The notes beneath the pieces were generated by a model that saw only the letters and a list, made by a program, of their open reading frames with translations, had not been told where the DNA came from and searched no databases. 64,000 nt of DNA from NCBI GenBank assembly GCA_004369085.1, contig ML210172.1:1-64000 (forward strand). Reading direction: 5' to 3'. A program made the translations under genes and the position numbers. Shown here piece by piece: positions 38,700 through 51,733 of the stretch; position 1 is the stretch's first letter, and the number at the start of each line of letters is the position of its first letter. Origin of the DNA: Coprinopsis marcescibilis. Taxonomy: Eukaryota > Basidiomycota > Agaricomycetes > Agaricales > Psathyrellaceae.

Positions 38700-39343
38700 T
38701 GACGGGGCTAATCCGGGCGGCCATGGTTACACACACCAATAATGCACAGATCAGGCAAAACATACCTAAAACTCGTGGATGTTCACCTGGCCGGGGCATG
38801 ATAATAAAGGAGACCGCAAATGGGCGAGAGACTTATCGGAGCTCCCATGCCCACAGACTTATATGGACGCGAAATTTTGTTCAGGTAGGCCATAGATCCC
38901 CGTAGAAGACGACTGTCGTGACCATCGTCAGTTCTTGATCGCAGGGTCCACAAACGGCCATCCGCATACCGATACTGAGCTGGAAACGGTCGCTTATGGC
39001 CGCAGACACATATTTTCGGAATGTTTTCAAAGTCCATGACATTGGGCACCTCGGGCGAACTTCAGCTCCAACCTTGGCTATTGGTGATTCGGGTATTGCA
39101 TGGGAACCGCTGCGGCAAAGTCATTGCAAAGCTACAGCTGAGCCCATGAAATGCAGCGGCGGGTGCAGTGCGTAGTATATCGATGGCATGCGCAATGATT
39201 GTGGCGAGCAATGACCGGGGCGTGGTAAAGAGCGGACTGCTCACCGGCACCGATCACGACGTCTATGATGACCATTCCAACTCACAAACCCTTACTCTCC
39301 TTATGCTACCTTGATTCATTTTACCATACCATCACGATTCAGG
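38700..39343. promoter_or_regulatory. divergent intergenic region, DH-like gene / AP-3 delta
   Basis: 644 bp head-to-head spacer, the longest gene-free stretch between start codons here. Short minus-strand frames (38608-38799 with a signal-peptide-like start, 38783-39049, 39062-39250) lack splice or homology support. CTTACTCTCC-type pyrimidine sequence precedes the AP-3 ATG. Confidence 0.45.
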
Positions 39344-42300
39344 ATGTGGGAGCGGACTCTCCAGGACCTCATCAGGGGCCTCCGTGCCAATAAGAAGGAC
39401 GAAGCCAAGTTTATCGCCAAAGCAGTCGACGAGATCAGGCAGGAAATCAAATCGGAGGACATGGAGCTGAAAGCAGGCGCAGTCCTCAAGCTAACCTACG
39501 TCAGTGCGACCCTTTGCTCGCGATTGTATCATCTCATGCTTCAGGATAGCTCGACATGCTTGGATATGATATGAGCTGGGCTTCCTTCCATGTCGTCGAA
39601 GTTATGTCGTCGCCAAAGGCTCATCTGAAAAGCGTTGGATACCTTGGAGCAATCCAGTCTTTCACTGAGGAAACTGATGTCCTCATGCTGACCACCAATC
39701 TCTTGAAGAAGGTCGGTATACTCCCTGTTCGTCTCGCCATCAGCTTGACTGACGTATCAGGACACAGGATCTCAGCTCGACACCAGCAGACGTCGCGATT
39801 ACATTGAACGGTCTCGCTCACATTGTAACTCCAGATCTCGCACGAGACCTTGCACCCGAATTAATCGCCATGTTGAATCACTCCCGGCCACATATAAGAA
39901 AGCGTGCAATTCTTGCGGTTTACAAGCTTGTGATGAAGTACCCCGAGGCTGCTCCTCAAATCAGAACACGGTTGGAGGAGAAGCTTGACGATTCGGACCC
40001 TTGTTAGTTTCACAATCATTCTCGTCAATGTAAACTTACCTGTGGTCCAACTTCAGCCGTCGTTGCTGCGACAGTGAACGTCATTTGCGAATTGGCACGG
40101 AAAAGTCCCCAGGATTATCTTTCCCTTGCCCCGAGACTTTTCCATTTATTGACAACTTCGTCAAACAACTGGATGTTGATCAAGATTATCAAGCTGGTGA
40201 GCATTTACTACATATTCGTGGGTCAAAATTAATGTTCTTGCGTAGTTTGGCTCGCTTTGTCCTTTCGAACCTCGTTTAGTAAAGAAGCTGCAGTCACCAA
40301 TCACAGAACTTATATCGACAACACCAGCGATTTCCCTTCTGTATGAGTGTGTTCACACATGCATCATCAGTGGTATGCTGCAAGGACACAACGGTGCCTC
40401 CCTCGCGAAAACTTGCGTCTCCAAGCTTGCCGCGTTCATCGAGGACTCGGATCAGAATCGTTGAGTGGAAGTGTCTTTGCATTTACTCGTTTGGCTAACT
40501 TGATAGCCAGTGAAGTATATTGCATTACTTGCCATGACGAAGATTGTGCCTACCCATGCTTACTTGGTCGCCGAGTATCGCGACACGATCCTTGCCAGCG
40601 TCAGCGATCAAGACATTAGCATTCGAATGCGTGCATTAGATCTTGTGTCGGCAATGGTATTGTTCATGTATCAATTTTTGTTCTCACTTCACTGACTCGG
40701 CAGCGAAGGTCGACCGCAGTAATCTGCAAACAATTGTTCAACAGTTGTTAACGCATCTCCTACCTGAAGCAAACTCGGAGCTTCCTTCTGCCGTTCGTTC
40801 ATTGCAAAACTCGACGGAATACTCACAGAACAAACCCGCCGGTGCCGCAACACTATCTCCGGCATATCGTCTCACCCTGACCCAAAGGATCCTGGAGATG
40901 TGCTCCGCTTCTATGTATGAGAATGTGACCAACTTTGAGTGGTACATATCTGTACTGGTGGACCTTGTTTACATTTCCAACGTCAAGATAGGAGCACAAG
41001 TGCGAGACCAACTTGTCGAAATTGCTTCCCGCGTCCGGGCTGTCAGACCCTATGCCGTCAAAGTCCTGTATACTTTGTTGACGGACGAGAGTCTGTTACA
41101 AAACGCTCATGATGAGCGTTCTTGTCCCGAGGTGTTGTGGGCAGCTGCTTGGATTTGTGGCGAATACTCGAGGTAACTTGTGGCACTGGAACCCGAGACG
41201 AAGCCAATTTAACTCCTACTTCCAGCGAGCTTCTAGAACCCCAGAAACTCATTCCGTACCTTTTACAGACGGAGGTATCCAATCTCCCCGCCGACATCGT
41301 GGCTGTATACGTGCAGGCGGCTGTTAAAGTATTTGGAAGCTGGGCGGCTGAAATTGGCCAACAATGGGACGATGGCAACCTTCCAGAGGTTCAGCAAGTT
41401 GTTGCAACCGTCATATCTCGAATGAACGAACTAGTTTCTAGTCCCCACGTCGAGATCCAGGAAAGAGTCAGTAAACCCGAATTTTCTAACTCCTGTATCT
41501 GATCCTTCCGTAGGCTTCGAACGCATTAGAATTGTTCACCTTCATCTCCGCCGACTTGAAAAATTGGAAACACCAAACAGGCCCATCAACAACCTCGGGG
41601 GTTGATCTTGATTCGCCGTCCTTCCCCAAGTCGCTCTACCTTATTCAGCCTCTGTTTTCAACATACGAACTGAATCCAGTGGCTGTCAGCGCTCAAGCCA
41701 GTGTACCAGTTCCCGCGGGCCTTGATCTAGATGAATGGATCGTACCGCCTCCTCGCGAGCCCGTTGTCGAGGAGCAGGAGATTTTGGAGAAGAAAGTCAA
41801 GAAGGGAAAGAAAGGAAAGGAGAAGCAGTTGAATGGAGGAAAGAAGTCGGACAAGACGAAAAAACAGACAGATAGTGGATCCAATAGCATTGGCGATACA
41901 TTAACCCCTGTCTACGACGAAACTGAGACTCCTGAGGATGCGGAAGAACGTGAACGGGTGAGCAATGAAGCTCAGGTTGTTCGCACTGCTAACTTCTGTG
42001 AACATAGCGAAAGGCAGAGCGGTTAGCTCAGCAGAAAGATGATCCGTATTACATCATGGATACCAGACCGAAACCTCATGATGTCGATTCTATCCCAGTG
42101 GCAGTTGTTCGGCTGGACGACATACCTCCTCCGAGTCCTTGTACGTCCTCTTATTATCAACACACAAACTTAAAATGTTGATTCCTTCCAGCTATGTCGG
42201 ATAACCGTCTAACGTCGTTGAGGGTAGCGCAATCCTCTTACGCTCAGCATTTCATCATCGACAGAGATGGTGAAATGCCTCAAGGCGCTAGAGCATCTGA

Positions 42301-42496
42301 TGCAGTCACCCCGCCACAGAAACCCTCGGCTCCAGAATCACGCACAGCTTCACCATACCCTGTCATCTCATCCTTCCCGCAGTATGAGGTTCTTGAAAAC
42401 TCGACGCCAGAACCTATCAAGGTGGTCCGTGCCAAGAAGGGCACAGGGAAGAAGAAACGGACAAAGACTTCTAGCACAAATGACCATATCTCGTAA
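39344..42496 (+). CDS. APL5: AP-3 adaptor complex subunit delta
   Basis: Large chain of the AP-3 clathrin-type adaptor, sorting cargo from Golgi to vacuole. Start ATG at 39344, stop at 42494-42496, about ten or more exons. The adaptin trunk follows the family order: MWERTLQDLIRGLRANKKDE, IRQEIKSEDMELKAGAVLKL, LDMLGYDMSWASFHVVEVMS, HLKSVGYLGAIQSFTEETDV, DVAITLNGLAHIVTPDLARD, HIRKRAILAVYKLVMKYPEA, SVVAATVNVICELARKSPQD, NNWMLIKIIKLFGSLCPFEP, LKYIALLAMTKIVPTHAYLV and RMRALDLVSAM. Then HEAT-like repeats to about 41500, a lysine-rich hinge (41780-41870, KKVKKGKKGKEKQ) and a tail ending KKRTKTSSTNDHIS. Introns are 45-65 nt, one after LTY with an unusual CAGGATAG acceptor region. Ear domain is short, as expected for a fungal delta chain. 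Confidence 0.93.
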
Positions 42497-42937
42497 ACAG
42501 GATGTCAAGAACGCATACAGTTTGGAATTGACAGTGATCTCGTTTATTCAACACTTTGGAACGCGGCACGTTCCGGTGGCGGGCCATGTCACGAGCATTC
42601 GGGTGCCCCCAAAACGGTAGAGGTCTTTAACTCCGATGAGTGGGTGCTGGGACATAAGGTCTTACCGGGATGCCGTTCCCACTGAGTCTAGGATACTAAT
42701 GACTGACCTACTGACGATGCGCAGCAGTGCATCTTCTCGCTCCATGAGGTCGCACATTCAGGACCATTAACATTTTGGGGCGAAAGTGACAACCCGAACT
42801 TTTGCTCGCCAAAATGAGATGCCTCGCCTCAATCTGTATCGGATGTGACAACGGCCCATTTATACTTCGCCAACATTTTTAATTCAACTCTGAACGCCGC
42901 CGACATCCTTCCTCCCTTGACAACTGGCTTCTTCCCC
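42497..42937. other. intergenic region between AP-3 delta and methyltransferase
   Basis: 441 bp without a supported gene. The GTG-opened frame from 42845 is continuous with the methyltransferase gene but is 5' leader: the first in-frame ATG is at 42938. It should contain the AP-3 delta 3' UTR and the methyltransferase promoter. Confidence 0.5.
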
Positions 42938-44592
42938 ATGTCCTTGCGCTACCTCGATCTTTCTGATTCCGAGAGCGAGAGTGACCTGATTGACGACTAC
43001 GCCTTGGAGACTGTGACCGAAAGCTCAGAGCTACAAAGTTCTGGACCTCAAGACTCAGAGGATGATGAGGACGATGTGTCTTCGACCCTTGACTCCGCTG
43101 GGAGTACGACTGAAGGCGAGGAATCGGTCGTTTCGTTTCCTCGGTTCTCAGACGCGGGCAGTGTTGCCAGCTCCGCGACCTCGTTCACCTACAATCCTTC
43201 CTCTGTGTCGTCTTCTTCGTCCGGAGATCCAGACCAAGATCAACTGGACCTCATCCAGGTTACTCCAGAACTTCACGCATCATTATACAAGCAAGAGTAT
43301 GGGAGAACACTAAACAGCAGCTCCGATTCATATCGGCTTCCAGCAGACGACGAGGAGATGGACCGATTGCGTATGTGCTCTCCCGCGACGCGTAAAGTTG
43401 GTATTTTGTTTTCGGCTTACAGTCCTCGATTTACAGACAGACAACATAAAATTGTGGAGAGGGTGATGGGAAGGTACCCTGCACCATTGCTCGCGATCTT
43501 GCAAAGCGACGTCGTAGGAGAGAAGCGAGCCATCGATCTCGGCTGTGGAAACGGGGACTGGTGTGTAATCCATTTGAGTCACACTACGTACTAAGTACTA
43601 ATCTTGAACCACTATGTGTCCGTCCACTGGTATTATGTACTAGGATCCGAGAAATTGCAACAGACTTCCCTAATTGCTCCGTTGTCGGAGTGGACTTGAT
43701 ACCGATCCCCGGGGAGTGAGTGACTCTTTCACGGCAAAACTTCACGTTATAACCAAGCTTCCATATTTTAGCATTGCTGCTCTACCTCAGAACGTATGGT
43801 AAGGGTTCCTTGTTGGAATGGAAGAATGTCAAGACATTAAAATTGGAGCTTACTCTAAACAGGACGGAAATTGACAATGTCAACTTAGGCTTGTCGCATT
43901 TCTACAACAGCTTCGATGTAGTACATGCTCGGTTAATCTCCTCTGGAGTAAGTGTCCAACGGTCCAAATCTTTCAAGGCCCTATCATCCAACGAGCGCAA
44001 TCCAGGTTCAGAACTATCGGCGTATGATCGACGAAATAGCTCACGTCGTCCGCCCTGGAGGTTTGATAGAATTGGCAGAATGCGACTGCTTCACCTACGA
44101 TGTGAACCATAACCGAATAGACGCGACACCGGACGAAATAAGCCCCCCCTGGTGGCCGCGCTGGCTATCGTTCTTCCGAGAAGCTATCCGGTTTGGAGGA
44201 GGTAACACGGAGGCGGCAAATGGCCTGCATACTTGGGTCAGCAACCATCCCGCCTTCGAAAATGTGGTATATGAAGCCACCTACTTCCCAGTCATCCCCG
44301 CCCGAGATCACGACCAAAATGATCCACTGTTAAGCAACATGAAAGTGGTTCTCCTTGTGAGTACTTTGACTGTTAACCTTTTTGGTGTACTATGATTCCT
44401 AACACTCCTTGTCAGACATTAATGCGCGGGGGTCGCCCTGCACTTCTAAAACGTGGCCATTCAGAGGAAACCATAGACACCCTTGAATACAATGCAGTGC
44501 GAGAAATCAACGAATCAAACTCGCCAATGTTCACTCGCCTCGAACGCGTGTATGCGATACGCAATAACACTGTTGTTGGGCCTGTTCCCTGA
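42938..44592 (+). CDS. SAM-dependent methyltransferase (fungal class I, LaeA-like group)
   Basis: Start ATG at 42938 (MSLRYLDLSDSESESD), stop at 44590-44592, about seven exons. N-terminal 130 residues are acidic and Ser-rich, disordered. Class I Rossmann motifs: AIDLGCGNGDW (motif I, SAM binding), NCSVVGVDLIPIP (motif II region), FDVVHARLI (post-II) and VVRPGGLIELAECDCF (motif III), followed by WWPRWLSFFREAIRFGGGN. The C-terminal half continues to TRLERVYAIRNNTVVGPVP. The arrangement resembles the large fungal family that includes LaeA-type regulators and small-molecule methyltransferases; substrate unknown. The short exons around 43380-43950 have approximate borders. Confidence 0.8.
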
Positions 44593-44877
44593 AAAATTTA
44601 CTTCCTACATAGATGCCTCTCTCATTTGTATACCATTCATGTACTTATCACCAATTAGTTCTTGAGAACATGAAGAGGATAATAATATTAGTTATTGATC
44701 AATGATATTGCACTATAGTAATAAGCTGTTGCTAACGTCTGTTATAAAAAGCCGATGGACAATGAGAAGATATCGAGAATGTAACCGCACAACCAGGATG
44801 AATAGAAAATGGGTGTCAACTTTACTGGATAAAATACTTCAGATGATAGATGGACATGAAGGCCGCGAACCCATGAA
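44593..44877. other. convergent 3' spacer
   Basis: 285 bp AT-rich spacer between the methyltransferase stop and the kinase stop. No coding frame of note. Confidence 0.5.
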
Positions 44878-47101
<2,224 letters not shown>

Positions 47102-47513
47102 GGTTTAATCAGGTATCCAATCTGCGATTTGGACCGCGAGAATGGTGTAATGTCGCGTCCGGCGATAGCCTGGCGCCTTCTTTCTTTCCTTCCCTTTTCT
47201 TTGCCAGCCGCCCGGCAGTCTGTAAACAGAGATAGAATGTAGCTCTACAACCAGTTAAAACGGTCTCCGAGCCGCAGTTTAAGAGGGTATAAAGTTTATG
47301 GGGAATGAAGGTGAAGGTATTGAGGCCAGCAGTAAGGATGGTAGGCAACGACGACAAGGACAGCGGCGACCTTGTATGGTTCAACTCCGTGATCAGCATC
47401 ATTGAACAGGGCGCCTTCCTTTTTGAGATAGGGGCTTTCACTGACCATTTCTGCTTCCTCAGTCTTTCTACCGTCTTGTCTCTGCGCCAACAGCACTGCA
47501 CGTTCGGGTCAAG
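47102..47513. promoter_or_regulatory. kinase upstream region / transporter 3' flank
   Basis: 412 bp between two minus-strand genes. It must contain the kinase promoter (proximal part near 47102-47300) and the 3' UTR of the cation-efflux gene. Small frames here lack support. Confidence 0.45.
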
Positions 47514-49561
47514 CTACCAGAAGCAAGCATTCCACGTGTATTCCGATTCAGATAGGAGAAAGTGTCTACGGAGCAAGAGAGGAGTAGCAATTTGCCGCGC
47601 AGGCTGGTCCATATAGGACGCCGTCATACATAAATGTTTCCGTGATTTCATAATTATATAGGTGCCTTTGCGACCTTTCGATGTTCCTGGGATTCCAGTT
47701 GAGCAGAGTGTCACACAGAATATAGGGGGAAAGCGAACTGGATAGTGGGTGGTTTCATGGTCGACATGAACGAATGCGCGTTCAACATTGGGCAATATTT
47801 CAATTTTGTCTTGCAATTGTTGACTGAGGTCGTGTGCTTGCCATAGCGGTGTATTGGCATCCATAACGATGTCAATTTCAACAAAATATCTCTGTTAAAG
47901 TGTTCATATCGGATCATGATTGGTGATGATATGTTGACAACAACTTACAGGTCCACTCTATAGCAACACGATGCGTAATTTCAGCGTCATAGGAAGCGTC
48001 TAGAGGGTGGCAACGTACGTGGTAAGCTCGAACAGTATCGAGCTGCCGAATGTCGTCACTGAAAGTTGCAGCTTTATATATCAAAAGCTGGATAAATTCG
48101 TGTGGTGCAGCTCTTCCGGCCAAGAGCTCAAATTGATCCCAAACCGTTCGAGACCAAGAGACAATGAGCCCAAGACCAATCTGCAGTAGCGTCATTATTA
48201 GCTTTAGAACTAAATTAGACGGGAAGAAGCACTTGCAATGAGAGCTCCAACAGGATCAAGGTCTGAAATCGGGTTACTCGACGAAGTGAAATCACAATGA
48301 AATAACCTTACACCATTTCAATTTACTTCCACCAGTAGACATGAGAATACCTGTCCATTCCTTCGTTATTTTCTCACCTGCACATGCATACGGCGGTTAC
48401 TCACCAAATGCGTTAACCACGAGGTCATTGCGATGATCTTCCCAGAGCAGTTGGACTTGACTGGATTGCTTGCGGATAGAGTAACTGTAAAGAAACAAGG
48501 AGAGTTTGACAGCTGTATCGAGTCAGAACATGGTACTCATTCTCTTGAACTTTCGACTCACCGAGGGCCACGGAGACGGCGATGATGGAAGGTAGGTGGA
48601 ATTTTCGCAGTTCATCGCCTTCTTTCAAAGCCAAGCCCCGTACAGATTCGATGACAACGATGAGGTTAACGGTTCCCATACTGAGGATAGGTTAGTAAAG
48701 TCCTGGGACAAGTGGCAGGAGCTTACAGGAAGCCTAACGGAGAGAACAATGTCAGTACAGAGTAAGTTATTTGAGCAAACCACTTGCCATAGATGATATT
48801 GCCGATGGTTTCAAGTCGGGCACCACCCACAGGCCATTTTCTTGCATCGAGGCTCACGGATTTACGGTGAAGCCACCAGAGAAGTACATTACTTCCGATA
48901 TCAAAGACTGAGTCTATGGCGGTTGCGACAAGGGACAAGGAGCCAGAAGAAATCGCAGCATAGACTGAAATGCAAGGTCAGGATAAGAACTAATACAAGA
49001 GCAAGAAATCCCTACGTTGCAGAGCACAGAGGAACAGATTAGAGTACAAACTGGCGTATATCGCGATTTTAACCTATCCAGGGCAGCTGGTATCAATGAC
49101 TGTATACACACGTCTGACAAAGGGAATTTAACCGACAGCCAACCGGGAAGAGTCTTCTTCTACTTGTGCATCTTCGGTATGCTGATCCATAGGCTTTAAA
49201 AGCTGGTGAATCAACTATGAGGGTCGATGAGTGGGAGCTCGGACTGAGTAGAAGGGACCAGGACCATACATCATTTTGGCGAAGGTGATAATCGGCAACT
49301 GATTTTCCCTTCTTGCGGTTTCTCAGACCGCTGAGAGCCTCTTCGGGCACCAATTTTTCTCGAAACTGGTATGGGTCATTTTGGAGGATGGTGGACCCAG
49401 AAGACGTGGAAGTTATTCTCTCGATGTCGCCTAGGGGATTCTCAGGGGATATTGGCAGGTCTGGCGACTGACGGCCGTGAGAAGGCGAAGATTGTGATTA
49501 TCTGATAAGAGAGACTCACAGTGCTCGTTGCAGGGCTGGGTGGAGAGCTGGTTGAACGCAT
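47514..49561 (-). CDS. cation diffusion facilitator, likely Mn2+/metal efflux transporter
   Basis: Membrane metal/proton antiporter of the CDF family. Start ATG at 49561 (MRSTSSPPSPATST), joined by introns to an N-terminal cytosolic region with FREKLVPEEALSGLRNRKKG and LIHQLLKPMDQHTEDA. Membrane part: VKIAIYASLYSNLFLCALQ then LYAAISSGSLSLVATAIDSV, including DSVFD, the DxxxD metal site of TM2; SNVLLWWLHRK; RKWPVGGARLETIGNIIYG; FLMGTVNLIVVIESVRGLAL; DHRNDLVVNAFG (DxxxD of TM5); IGLGLIVSWSRTVWDQFELL. The C-terminal domain has YFVEIDIVMDANTPL and AFVHVDHETTH. The two DxxxD pairs are typical of the Mn-type (MTP8-11) group. The reading frame continues about 75 residues past HETTH, longer than usual; the exact 3' exon is uncertain. 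Confidence 0.87.
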
Positions 49562-49877
49562 GTCCAGAGCTTTCGGTTGAAGATAATCGAGGGTGCAAAG
49601 TGCTGATGAACCAAAACAGCGGATACTCAGGCAATCAACGATGATACCGATTCGCTGGGATTTCCAGTCTTTTGGGTCTTGACTGCGGAAAACGAGCTAG
49701 TGGTTTGAATTCTTTCCTGTGAAAGACCCAGTGAGCTTGAAGATATCCAAACACCGTTCAAGAACAAAACTTGCAGAAATCGTTGAACACGTAGACAGCA
49801 TCTGCTTCAATCTCCGTCTCAATTATTTCGGCTTTTCACCCGACCCACGCTTGTCAACGCATCACTCTGGCCTCACG
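49562..49877. promoter_or_regulatory. divergent intergenic region, transporter / small membrane protein
   Basis: 316 bp head-to-head spacer with no coding frame of note. Holds the promoters of the cation-efflux gene and of the small membrane protein gene. Confidence 0.4.
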
Positions 49878-50177
49878 ATGGCTGGAAACGACGATTTGGC
49901 GACTTTGATGTGGATAGTTGTCGTTTTTGCTTTATTGGTGTAAGCGAGGCAGTTAAACTGTCTGTGAGGCCGTCTAACGAATGGTTATAGCACCGCAGCG
50001 CTGTCGTGGTGCTTGCTTTCTTCTTGTTTAGGCACGCAAATCCTGGGCTCGGCCTCGAATTGGTGGAACCAAATGGCATTGTCTGGACAGTCTGGGGCCC
50101 ATTACTCTAGAAGGAGACATGATTTTAGGGAGGACGGCGAACTGTGGGAGATGGAGCGTCGAGGAAGAGCGACTTGA
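49878..50177 (+). CDS. small single-span membrane protein, unknown
   Basis: Two exons, 49878-49939 and 49991-50177, around a 51 nt intron (GTAAGC donor, GGTTATAG acceptor), encode 82 residues. The ATG is followed by a hydrophobic helix (LATLMWIVVVFALLVTAAL) with a second weaker hydrophobic part (SWCLLSSCLGTQI), then a polar tail with SGQSGAHYSRRRHDFRED and the charged end ELWEMERRGRAT. One or two membrane segments with a cytosolic basic/acidic tail are likely. No family recognised. The intron is of the local standard size and joins two open segments exactly in frame, which argues for a real gene. Confidence 0.6.
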
Positions 50178-50504
50178 GTGAGCTACGCGTCCCCTGCGGC
50201 GAACTGCACGCGGAGAGCTTACCAGTTTGCTTCTTATAGAACTGCGACGTTGAGCCTGATTTTCCGGCCATTTAGTTTGCGGTTGGTCAATGCTCAAATA
50301 CAACGCATGTCCTGTCTGACTCTCATTACCAAGGAGTTGATTTTTAAGCACGGTTTGCGACGAAATTCTCCTATGACGATGTATATAGTCCTGGCGACGT
50401 CGCAAGTCCGCGACTACGACTTTCTGTATCAAACCCATACCCAGCTCACTCGAGGCCAGGTTGCTTTGTGTCGACATTACCACCACCCTTTTCCTTGTTC
50501 AGCC
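50178..50504. other. intergenic spacer
   Basis: 327 bp with no supported gene. An open plus-strand frame runs through it into the next gene in the same reading frame, but without clear coding character; the secreted protein ATG at 50505 is preceded by a good CT-rich leader. Confidence 0.45.
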
Positions 50505-51380
50505 ATGAAGATCCCTACCAGCTCCTCTATCCTCCTGGCGACACTCGCTATCTCCTCTTCTTCGACATCACTCGCAGCCCCTACACCCAATGGCGACGGT
50601 TCTAACGATGGCTCCATGACTGTCTCACAAAGCAACAGTCACATCCGCACCGTATATATGGAATCCGATGATGGAGGTGATACTCGGATGGCGGAACGCG
50701 CAATGGGTATGTCATCTCTGCCTTAACCCTCACTCAACCTGACAAAGGCTGCAGAAGACGGCAAGCTGAAACCCCGCACAGGCGTAAATGTCATTGACGT
50801 ACTCGTTGGGCTACCTTTGGTCGGGCCGATGGCAAAGGCGCTTTTGCTGAAGGAAATGAAGGATTGTCCCCCTCCCGACGGTCCATCTTCCCAATCTTTT
50901 GAAGAAGTCAGTCCGGACGAGCTGGCTCGTCTCCAGGGTGTCGTCGATACTGTCTCAAGTGCATTGTCTGGCGTTCTCCCTATATCCGCACCAGTTCCTG
51001 TCCCAACTGGTATAGTCGGCGGAGTCGCTTCAATGGCTCCTGCCACCCCTATCCAAAGCGCGATCGCTGGTGTCGCAGATTCAGAAGGTGATGACAATTC
51101 AGGAAACCAGCCAAGCCAATCAGCTTCCGCTTCTGGGGACATTCCTGCACCTAGTGGAGAAGCTGGTGCGGCCTCCGAGAACGATCCTTCGCAGGGCGAT
51201 TCCTCCTTTTTGATATCACCCACCACAACCGTGGCCGATGCTGAGCAGGCAGACGCAACAATGGACCCATCGGATGCGCCGTCTCCAACAGCCACCCCAA
51301 CAGTTCCTGCGGGCCCACCCAACACTCCCGCAATGCCCGAGAACCCAGAAGGCCCTGACCAAGACCAAGAGGCAAAGTAG
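50505..51380 (+). CDS. secreted acidic Ser/Pro-rich protein, unknown function
   Basis: ATG at 50505, stop TAG at 51378-51380. One intron (about 50706-50754; GTATGT donor, GCTGCAG acceptor) joins RMAERAMG to EDGKLKPRTG. The signal peptide is clear (SSILLATLAISSSSTSLAAP, cleavage near residue 24). A short conserved-looking helix, VNVIDVLVGLPLVGPMAKAL, follows, with LLKEMKDCPPPDGPSSQSFE; the remaining 150 residues are Ser/Pro/Asp/Glu/Ala-rich, like a stalk or mucin-type cell-wall protein. No GPI-type hydrophobic C-terminus: it ends DQDQEAK. About 275 residues. Function unknown; probably secreted or cell-wall-associated. Confidence 0.75.
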
Positions 51381-51733
51381 ACTCTGAACATAGGTGCATT
51401 AAAACTTTAACGAACTATTACGAACCTTAATTAAGCACTGCTGAAATGTCCAAAAATACCGTCCCGCCTCCACTTTGTATTGCATATCATATTGCTTTTG
51501 TCCAAGATTGGACTGAAACCGTTAAAACTCAATCAGACTTTTCGGCTGTTGCACGTACACAAGTGTTATCCTTGCCGAGCCTGTGCCCGCCAGTGGAGAC
51601 TAGATTGACGGGATCAATTGAACGGCTTGAGCGGGTCTGATCAAGACGGTTACCATGATCTCTAGAGTTCCACAGAAAGTGCATTGCAATTTCCAAATGA
51701 CAGCCGTGTTGACCACGAACTCCCATCTTCTTT
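51381..51733. other. intergenic spacer
   Basis: 353 bp between two plus-strand genes. No supported frame; presumed 3' UTR of the secreted protein and promoter of the fucosyltransferase-like gene. Confidence 0.5.

Noticed and set aside
38608..38799. Minus-strand frame with a signal-peptide-like start
   Set aside because: Overlaps the start of the DH-like gene in another frame and has no downstream exon.
48425..48679. Separate gene for the FLMGTVNLIVVIESVRGLAL block
   Set aside because: It is one of several exons of the cation-efflux gene and connects in frame with its neighbours.
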